Origin: Bacillota bacterium
Lineage (GTDB): Bacteria; Bacillota; Limnochordia; Darwinibacteriales; Darwinibacteriaceae
Assembly: GCA_012518325.1 (NCBI GenBank)
Contig: JAAYSR010000038.1
Span: 1-11,089, forward strand
Direction: 5' to 3'
DNA length: 11,089 bases
A model generated the notes under the pieces. It did not search any database, was not told the origin of the DNA, and saw only the letters and a list, made by a program, of their open reading frames with translations. Shown here in pieces: positions 6,342-11,089 of this stretch (position 1 is the stretch's first letter; the number at the start of each line of letters is the position of its first letter). The position numbers and the translations under genes were made by a program.

Positions 6342-6366
6342 GTTGAAAAGCACAGAAAGAGGTGAT

Positions 6367-6426
6367 ATGGGGGAATCACTGAAAAACTTCAGTCTCAGAA
6401 CAACAATTAATGAAATGGAGGATTGA
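6367..6426 (+). CDS. Candidate 19-residue leader ORF upstream of the sugar-binding protein
   Basis: An ATG at 6367 follows AAAGAGGTGAT, a strong match to the 16S rRNA tail, although the gap to the ATG is short. The frame encodes MGESLKNFSLRTTINEMED and ends with TGA at 6424-6426, a single base before the ATG of the binding-protein gene at 6428. Its last codons contain that gene's ribosome binding site (GGAGG, 6417-6421). Ribosomes translating it would end on the next start codon, so translational coupling or leader control is plausible. A 6-bp hairpin (6378-6393) lies inside it. The peptide matches no family I know, and translation is unproven. Confidence 0.4.
   Translation: MGESLKNFSLRTTINEMED
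6378..6393 (+). promoter_or_regulatory. Leader hairpin or operator before the binding-protein gene
   Basis: ACTGAA (6378-6383) and TTCAGT (6388-6393) are exact inverted arms around AAAC. In mRNA this would be a small tetraloop hairpin 24 bases before the ribosome binding site. In DNA it is a 16-bp palindrome of operator size. Either role is possible. Confidence 0.4.
6417..6421 (+). promoter_or_regulatory. Ribosome binding site fixing the binding-protein start
   Basis: GGAGG lies six bases before the ATG at 6428. It falls inside the longer frame that starts at 6410, which rules against that earlier start. It also sits within the last codons of the candidate leader ORF. Confidence 0.8.
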
Positions 6427-6427
6427 A

Positions 6428-7687
6428 ATGAGAAAGTTTAAGCTGAGTGTATCTGTGTTATTGTTGCTTCTGCTGGGCCTAAGCGCACTGGCAATTGCTC
6501 AGGAACCAGTGACCATTACCTGGTCTTTCTGGGGCGACCCGAATGAACTGCCTCCCAACTATGAGGTCATTGAAGCCTTCGAAGCCGCCCACCCACATAT
6601 CAAGATCGAAACCCAGCATGCACCCTGGAGCAGCTATTTTGACCGCATCCAAACCCAAATGGCCGGGGGAACCGCTCCAGACGTCATGTTCCTCAATAAC
6701 ATACCCAGCTACGCAGCCCGAGGCGCTCTGATGCCCTTGAACGAGCTGGTCGAAAGGAACGGCTTTGACACCAGCCCCTACTACGACGAACTGCTGCGGA
6801 TCTTCTCCTACGAGGGAGAGCTCTACGGCTTCCCCCGGGACAACGACACCACCATCCTCTACTACAATAAAGACATGTTTGATGAGGCTGGTGTAGCCTA
6901 TCCCGACGGCACCTGGTCGTGGAAGGAGTTCCTGGAAGCTGCGCAGAAGCTGACCAAGCGCGATGAGCGCGGCCGTGTCACCCAATACGGAGTGGTGCTT
7001 GAAAGCAACAAATACTACAACTTCATCCATCAAAACGGCGGCGACATGTTTGACGATCCCCTCAATCCCACGAAGTACATCGGTGACAGCCCTGAGACAA
7101 TTGAAGCAATGCAGTTTATGGCTGACCTGATCAACAAGTACGAAGTAGCACCGAGCTTTGCCCAAATGCTGCAGCTGGGCAACTCCACTGAGCTGTTTGC
7201 CAGCGGTCTTGTAGCCATGGCCATGACCAATGCCGCCCGCGTGCCCACATTCCAGCAGGCCGATTTCAACTGGGGTGTAGCACCTCTGCCCACAGGGCCT
7301 AACGGCATTAGGGCCAACTCCATGAGCGGTGCCGGCTACGTAATTTCCGCCAACACCAAGCACCTGGAAGAAGCCTGGACCTTCTTTGAGTTCCTCTGCG
7401 GCGAGCAAGGCCAAAGCATTTTCGCCAGCACCGGCGTAGCTGTCCCTGCCTATCGTTCCGAGGGAACAAGAGATGCATTTGTCAATGCACTGCCAGAAGG
7501 ATTCGGCGAAGTCTTCCTGAACGATACCGAACACGGCAAGATCCCGCCGCTCTTTAACGGCTATGTAGAACTGAACTCGACAGTGATCACACCTGCCCTT
7601 GATCTCCTCTTCATCGGCGAAGCAACTGCTGAAGAAGTGCTGACAGGCATTAGGGCTGAAGTGGAAGAATTCTTAGCCAAGCGGTAA
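6428..7687 (+). CDS. Extracellular sugar-binding protein of an ABC importer (MalE/UgpB-like, SBP family 1)
   Basis: This 419-residue secreted protein captures a carbohydrate and delivers it to the permease pair encoded downstream. It has an N-terminal signal peptide (basic MRKFK, a Leu-rich core and a likely cut after A-I-A at residue 24) and then the mature start QEPVTITWSFWGDP, typical of cluster 1 solute-binding proteins. Other family marks are the F-E-A-A-H-P-H-I-K-I segment, the DRIQTQMAGGTAPDVMFLN signature, and YYNKDMFDEAG followed by PDGTWSWKEFLEAAQKLT. The C-terminal lobe has EEAWTFFEFL and the usual S-T-G-V-A-V-P motif. I chose the ATG at 6428, six bases after GGAGG (6417-6421), over the ATG at 6410, which precedes that site. 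There is no lipobox Cys, which is uncommon for Bacillota. The ligand is not readable from sequence. Confidence 0.93.
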   Translation: MRKFKLSVSVLLLLLLGLSALAIAQEPVTITWSFWGDPNELPPNYEVIEAFEAAHPHIKIETQHAPWSSYFDRIQTQMAGGTAPDVMFLNNIPSYAARGALMPLNELVERNGFDTSPYYDELLRIFSYEGELYGFPRDNDTTILYYNKDMFDEAGVAYPDGTWSWKEFLEAAQKLTKRDERGRVTQYGVVLESNKYYNFIHQNGGDMFDDPLNPTKYIGDSPETIEAMQFMADLINKYEVAPSFAQMLQLGNSTELFASGLVAMAMTNAARVPTFQQADFNWGVAPLPTGPNGIRANSMSGAGYVISANTKHLEEAWTFFEFLCGEQGQSIFASTGVAVPAYRSEGTRDAFVNALPEGFGEVFLNDTEHGKIPPLFNGYVELNSTVITPALDLLFIGEATAEEVLTGIRAEVEEFLAKR

Positions 7688-7694
7688 GGATGGC

Positions 7695-7723
7695 AGGACA
7701 GAAACCGTCAAGGTTTCTGTCCT
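7695..7723 (+). promoter_or_regulatory. Intercistronic hairpin after the binding-protein gene
   Basis: A perfect 12-bp stem (AGGACAGAAACC at 7695-7706 and its complement at 7712-7723) with a five-base loop starts eight bases after the stop codon. No run of T follows, so it is unlikely to be an efficient terminator. Comparable hairpins after binding-protein genes protect the upstream mRNA segment and raise its level over the permease genes. That role is inferred here. Confidence 0.7.
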
Positions 7724-7756
7724 CCCTAATTTCACAAAGACGAAGGAGGGTTTTTC

Positions 7757-8635
7757 GTGCGGGTATTTGACGTTCACGTCCATTACGGCTGGTTCGACAG
7801 AATAGGGTCACGGGACTCAGCTGCAGGCTGGCTCGATGAGCTGGTCAGAGTCGCGGAAGAGTCCAATATTGTAAAAATCGCTCTGCTTGGCTGGCCTGAG
7901 CTCGGGAATGATCTTGTTGCAGATGCCATCCAGGCCAGACCCGACCTAATCGTAGGCATGGCTATGCTCAACATGGACGAAGATTCCCCAAAAGCTGTCA
8001 AGCAATTCTACGATCGCGGCTTTAGCGGCCTGAAACTGATTAATCCATCCAGAAATTATGATGATCCAAAGTATTTCGAGATCTATGAGCGGGCTGAAGC
8101 CCTAGGAATGCCCATCCTGTTCCATACCGGCATCATCGGCGGCCCCGTCGACTACTTAATGGGCGGCAGCGAAGATGCCTGGAAGGCCATTCCCACGGGA
8201 GAGGCTGAAGAAAGACTGGTCGAGCAGATGCGGGCCAGGGCTCGCCTGGCGCCTTACGGACGGGGCTCCGCACGGATGCAGCCCATCTACCTGGACACTA
8301 TTGCCACTTACTTCCCCAAGCTGTACATGATCGGCGCCCACCTGGGCTGGCCTGATTATATGACAGCCTGCGCCGTTGCACGTTGGAGACCGCGCCTTTT
8401 CTTCGACATTTCCGGCGGAGATGTGGTGCGCAGGCACATTGAAACCGGCGGCTACATCAAGCGGGAGATCCGCCCGGAAAAACTGGTCTACGGTTCCGAC
8501 TGCGACCTGCCCAGGGTCAAAACGGACATTGAAAACTGGCAGAAATACTTTGACGAAATCGGCCTGACCCCTGAAGAGCAGGATCTGATTTTCTACAAGA
8601 ATGCAGCAAGAATGTTCGGTGTGGAAGGGGACTAA
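7757..8635 (+). CDS. Amidohydrolase_2-family metal-dependent hydrolase (possible sugar lactonase)
   Basis: This 292-residue soluble enzyme has the TIM-barrel amidohydrolase signatures: FDVHVH at the start (metal-binding His7 and His9), GFSGLKL near 88-94, LFHTG with His123, IGAHLGWP with His195, and YGSDCD with the expected catalytic Asp at 248. These match the amidohydrolase_2 family, which includes sugar lactonases (such as fuconolactonase and rhamnonolactonase types), dicarboxylate lactonase and non-oxidative decarboxylases. Its place between the binding protein and the permeases suggests it processes the imported compound. A lactone or acid sugar derivative is my best guess. The GTG start at 7757 follows AAGGAGGG by six bases. 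The next gene begins three bases after its stop, so they are cotranscribed. No membrane segment or signal peptide is present. Confidence 0.85.
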   Translation: MRVFDVHVHYGWFDRIGSRDSAAGWLDELVRVAEESNIVKIALLGWPELGNDLVADAIQARPDLIVGMAMLNMDEDSPKAVKQFYDRGFSGLKLINPSRNYDDPKYFEIYERAEALGMPILFHTGIIGGPVDYLMGGSEDAWKAIPTGEAEERLVEQMRARARLAPYGRGSARMQPIYLDTIATYFPKLYMIGAHLGWPDYMTACAVARWRPRLFFDISGGDVVRRHIETGGYIKREIRPEKLVYGSDCDLPRVKTDIENWQKYFDEIGLTPEEQDLIFYKNAARMFGVEGD

Positions 8636-8638
8636 TTG

Positions 8639-9562
8639 ATGAGTTTAGCCAAGGGTAAGAAGGCAAAAAAACGAAGAAGTGCGAATGAGCGCCGGGAAAT
8701 CATGGCAGCCTATGGTTTTCTTACGCCTAATCTGATCGGGTTTTTGATATTCACCTTCCTTCCTGTCTTTGCTGCCCTGCTGCTCAGCTTCACTGAATGG
8801 GATCTGCTGCGTCCCATTCAGTGGGTCGGCCTGAGCAACTACATCCGCATGTTCACCAACGACCCCACCTTCATTAAAGTGCTGAAGAACACGCTGCTCT
8901 TTGTGGCTGTGACAGTCCCCGCCAGGATCGTGCTGGCCTTGGCAGTGGCCCTTGCCCTCAACCAGAAGCTGTTTGGAACCACCTTCTTCCGCACAGCGTT
9001 TTTCATGCCTGTGGTGTCGTCCAGCGTCGCGGTTGCCCTGGTCTGGCAATGGATCTTCCACGCGGACTTTGGACCGCTCAACAACATCCTCTGGATTCTC
9101 GGCGTCGCCAGCCCGCCCCGCTGGCTGACCAGCACCCAGTGGGCCCTTCCCGCCCTGATGATTGTCAGCATCTGGCAGGGTATTGGGATGAACATGGTCA
9201 TTTTCCTGGCAGGCCTGCAGGGAATTCCGGCGCAGTTGTACGAGGCTGCCAAGATTGACGGTGCCACTTCCTGGAAGAGCTTCTGGAAAATTACGCTGCC
9301 GATGCTCTCCCCCACGACCTTTCTGGTGCTGGTTATGACCACAATTTCCTCCTTCCAGATCTTTGATCTGGCGGTAATCATGACCGAGGGCGGACCGGCC
9401 AATGCCACCAACACCATTGTCTATCACATTTACCGCAATGCCTTCCAGTTTTTCCGCATGGGTTACGCAGCGGCAATTGCCTGGTTCCTCTTTATAGTTA
9501 TCTTTGCCATCACCCTCTTCCAGTTCCGTAACCAGAAAAACTGGGTGAACTATGACATCTAA
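8639..9562 (+). CDS. CUT1-type sugar ABC transporter permease (MalF/UgpA-like), second set
   Basis: This 307-residue membrane protein would form one channel subunit for the binding protein encoded at 6428. A Lys/Arg-rich cytoplasmic start (residues 5-20) precedes six membrane segments at about 25-50, 85-108, 117-140, 168-191, 225-248 and 277-296. The EAA loop at about 200-222 reads YEAAKIDG followed by ITLPMLSP, an excellent match with Gly at 208. The family stretch M-T-E-G-G-P-A-N-A-T is at 248-257. The ATG at 8639 lies eight bases after GGAAGGGG; the TTG immediately before it is a less likely start. It overlaps no gene but sits three bases from the amidohydrolase stop, and the MalG-type partner begins 19 bases after its own stop. 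It is paralogous to the permease at 604-1488. Confidence 0.93.
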   Translation: MSLAKGKKAKKRRSANERREIMAAYGFLTPNLIGFLIFTFLPVFAALLLSFTEWDLLRPIQWVGLSNYIRMFTNDPTFIKVLKNTLLFVAVTVPARIVLALAVALALNQKLFGTTFFRTAFFMPVVSSSVAVALVWQWIFHADFGPLNNILWILGVASPPRWLTSTQWALPALMIVSIWQGIGMNMVIFLAGLQGIPAQLYEAAKIDGATSWKSFWKITLPMLSPTTFLVLVMTTISSFQIFDLAVIMTEGGPANATNTIVYHIYRNAFQFFRMGYAAAIAWFLFIVIFAITLFQFRNQKNWVNYDI

Positions 9563-9581
9563 GGTGAAAGGGTTGGTTTTC

Positions 9582-10421
9582 ATGAAGAAGCGACTGAATG
9601 TAGAAAACCTAGGGCGCGCGGTACTCTTTCTGTCCATCCTGGCCGCCTCGATAATAATGCTCCTTCCCTTCCTCTGGATGTTGTCGACGTCCTTTAAGGA
9701 GCCGAAGGCTGTCTTTGGTTTGCAGCTGCAGTTAATCCCCAATCCTGTTGTCACGGATAATTATAAGCGGATTTTTGAGGTGCTGCCCTTCAGCAGGTTT
9801 TACTGGAACAGCATCATCACTTCGGCCAGTGTGACAATCCTGCAGCTTGTCACCTGCTCCTTTGCAGGCTATGCCTTTGCCCGTTTGAGATTCCCGGGAC
9901 GGGACACCCTTTTCTTAGGCTATCTGGCCACCTTAATGATCCCTGGGCAGGTGACCATTATCCCCAACTTCATCCTGCTCCGCATTTTAGGCTGGATTGA
10001 TACCTACCAAGCCCTTATTTTGCCTAATGCCTTCAGCGCCTTCGGCACCTTTCTGCTCAGGCAGTTTTTCTCAACACTGCCGGCTGACTTGGAAGATGCG
10101 GCCAAGATTGACGGCTGTAGCTACTTTGGCATCTACCGCCATGTGATCCTGCCCCTGTCCAAGCCGGCCCTTTCCAGCCTGACCGTCTTTACCTGGCTGG
10201 GGCAGTGGAACAGCTTTATTTGGCCCCTGATTGTGATCAACAGTGTGGAGATGAACACCCTGACGGTAGGACTTCGGACGCTGCAAGGCCAATACAATAC
10301 ACAATGGACATTGCTGATGTCAGGTTCAGTACTGGCACTGCTGCCGGTCCTGATACTGTTTGTACTGGCGCAGAGAACCTTTATCAGCGGCATGGCCCTG
10401 TCCGGCATGGGAGGACGCTAA
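9582..10421 (+). CDS. CUT1-type sugar ABC transporter permease (MalG/UgpE-like), second set
   Basis: This 279-residue protein is the second channel subunit of the second importer. Membrane segments are at about residues 12-36, 78-101, 109-131, 142-165, 196-220 and 244-264. The EAA loop (about 167-197) reads EDAAKIDG and then VILPLSKPAL, with Gly at 178. WNSFIWPLIVIN at 209-220 is typical of the subunit. I prefer the ATG at 9582, nine bases after AAAGGG (9567-9572). An in-frame ATG at 9552 would overlap the upstream gene by 11 bases, has a poorly spaced GGGTGA, and would add ten residues before a start resembling that of the paralogue at 1503. Overlapping translation from 9552 cannot be excluded. 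The GntR gene follows 26 bases downstream in the same operon. Confidence 0.92.
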   Translation: MKKRLNVENLGRAVLFLSILAASIIMLLPFLWMLSTSFKEPKAVFGLQLQLIPNPVVTDNYKRIFEVLPFSRFYWNSIITSASVTILQLVTCSFAGYAFARLRFPGRDTLFLGYLATLMIPGQVTIIPNFILLRILGWIDTYQALILPNAFSAFGTFLLRQFFSTLPADLEDAAKIDGCSYFGIYRHVILPLSKPALSSLTVFTWLGQWNSFIWPLIVINSVEMNTLTVGLRTLQGQYNTQWTLLMSGSVLALLPVLILFVLAQRTFISGMALSGMGGR

Positions 10422-10447
10422 GTTTACAGCATTGGAGGAGAACGACA

Positions 10448-11089
10448 ATGCAGAATGAGTTGAAAATTAAGGTCGAGAAGCGACCGCTCTACTTGCGAGT
10501 GGCTCAGCTGTTGACAGAAGAAATTACAAACGGGGTGTTTTCGCAAGAGGAGCGGCTGCCGTCGGAAGAAAAGCTCGCCAAGATGCTGGGGGTAAGCCGC
10601 GCCACAATTCGTGAAGCCCTCAGTGCACTGGAAAAGCAAGGGATGCTCAGACGTGTCCAGGGTCTAGGCACTATTTTGACCCACGAGCAGAAAATACCCA
10701 TTGGACAGGGTATGGAAAGGCTTGATTCCTACACGGAGTATGTCTCCAGATACGGCTTCACACCCGGAACAAGCAGCGTTAACTTTCATTGGGAGAAAAC
10801 GCGCCCTGCCCACACTAAGATCTTTAGGCAGGACATTGCGATGCTGGGCGTCCTCGAAAGAACCCGCACTGCTGACGGCAAGCCGCTGATGGTCTCGGTA
10901 GACTATATTCCCATGCACATCCTGGGGCCGGAGTTCCAGCTGGAATACATGGGGCAGAGTCTCTTTTCCTATCTGCAAAAACGCGGAGTAATTCTCGCCT
11001 ATTCAGAAATGCGCATCACAGCGGCGATTGCCAAGCCGGACATGGCAGAAAAGCTGGAGGTTATTGAGGGAGCTCCGCTGCTGGTCATC
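10448..11089 (+). CDS. GntR family transcriptional regulator with UTRA domain (HutC subfamily), 3' end outside window
   Basis: The frame is open for 214 codons to the window edge with no stop, so the C-terminus is missing. Residues 13-77 form a GntR winged helix-turn-helix with RLPSEEKLAKMLGVSRATIR, the recognition helix in VSRATIREAL, and the wing RRVQGLGTIL. From about residue 90 the sequence fits a UTRA effector-binding domain of the HutC subfamily (FTPGTSS, RTRTADGKPLMVSVDYIP, then EGAPLLVI). HutC-type proteins usually repress transport and catabolic operons and release DNA on binding a sugar phosphate or related metabolite. The ATG is set by GGAGGAG (10434-10440), seven bases upstream. 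It is the last visible gene of the binding protein-amidohydrolase-permease operon, so it probably controls that operon by binding near 6220-6400. That link is inference. Confidence 0.92.
   Translation, partial: MQNELKIKVEKRPLYLRVAQLLTEEITNGVFSQEERLPSEEKLAKMLGVSRATIREALSALEKQGMLRRVQGLGTILTHEQKIPIGQGMERLDSYTEYVSRYGFTPGTSSVNFHWEKTRPAHTKIFRQDIAMLGVLERTRTADGKPLMVSVDYIPMHILGPEFQLEYMGQSLFSYLQKRGVILAYSEMRITAAIAKPDMAEKLEVIEGAPLLVI

Larger units (their letters stand above)
6029..6366. other. Intergenic regulatory region between DUF1540 and the second sugar operon
   Basis: This stretch of about 340 bases has no convincing protein gene. It holds, left to right, the DUF1540 ribosome binding site (minus strand), an imperfect hairpin at 6090-6135, a GC-rich segment at about 6136-6185, an AT-rich stretch at about 6186-6310 with a small hairpin before a T-run, the likely promoter of the binding-protein operon, and short inverted repeats at 6311-6341. 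The sharp change from GC-rich to AT-rich DNA marks where promoter and operator sites probably lie. Confidence 0.6.

Noticed and set aside
6479..7534. Minus-strand open frame of 351 codons
   Set aside because: It is fully antisense to the sugar-binding protein, which has clear family motifs and a good ribosome site. The minus-strand frame shows no recognisable domain.
9552..9581. Upstream overlapping ATG for the second MalG-type permease
   Set aside because: It has worse ribosome-site spacing and adds residues absent from the paralogue. It is kept as a possibility but not preferred.
8645..9754. Long minus-strand open frame of 369 codons
   Set aside because: It lies antisense to the two well-supported permease genes, has low-complexity Gly/His/Gln-rich content and no family signature. 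It is a by-product of the codon use opposite.

Overview
The window looks like chromosomal DNA from a fermentative, sugar-scavenging member of the Bacillota (Clostridia or Limnochordia type). Pointers are the strong AGGAGG-type ribosome binding sites before almost every gene, mixed ATG and GTG starts, tight operons, a DUF1540 protein, intrinsic terminators with clean U-tracts, and two carbohydrate ABC permease pairs of the CUT1 class. This placement is inference. Two features are less usual for a classical monoderm: a protein made of curlin-type repeats, and a sugar-binding protein with no lipobox cysteine.

Layout. (1) Bases 1-438 hold the 3' end of a secreted protein made of ten 11-residue curlin-like half-repeats, followed by a perfect palindrome and an intrinsic terminator (478-541). 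(2) A first plus-strand operon starts near 604: a MalF-type permease, a MalG-type permease and a sugar phosphate isomerase/epimerase-like TIM-barrel protein. A weak terminator-like hairpin follows, then a large lipoprotein (3196-5760) with Ig-like domains and six C-terminal GLUG repeats. (3) A strong bidirectional terminator (5775-5804) separates it from a convergent minus-strand DUF1540 gene (5813-6028). (4) Bases 6029-6366 are a non-coding regulatory region with a long imperfect hairpin, inverted repeats, an AT-rich promoter zone and a likely short leader ORF (6367-6426). (5) A second plus-strand operon runs from 6428 past the window end: extracellular sugar-binding protein, an mRNA hairpin, an amidohydrolase_2-family enzyme, a MalF-type permease, a MalG-type permease and a GntR/UTRA regulator cut by the window edge.

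How the genes work together. The second operon reads as a self-contained uptake and processing unit: capture outside, import through the permease pair, conversion by the amidohydrolase (possibly a sugar lactonase), and regulation by the terminal GntR protein, which probably senses a sugar phosphate or related ligand. Neither permease pair has an ATPase in the window, so both probably use a shared MsmK/UgpC-type ATPase encoded elsewhere. The first permease pair also lacks a binding protein. The substrate cannot be named from the sequence. I see no rRNA, tRNA, CRISPR array, transposase or phage gene.
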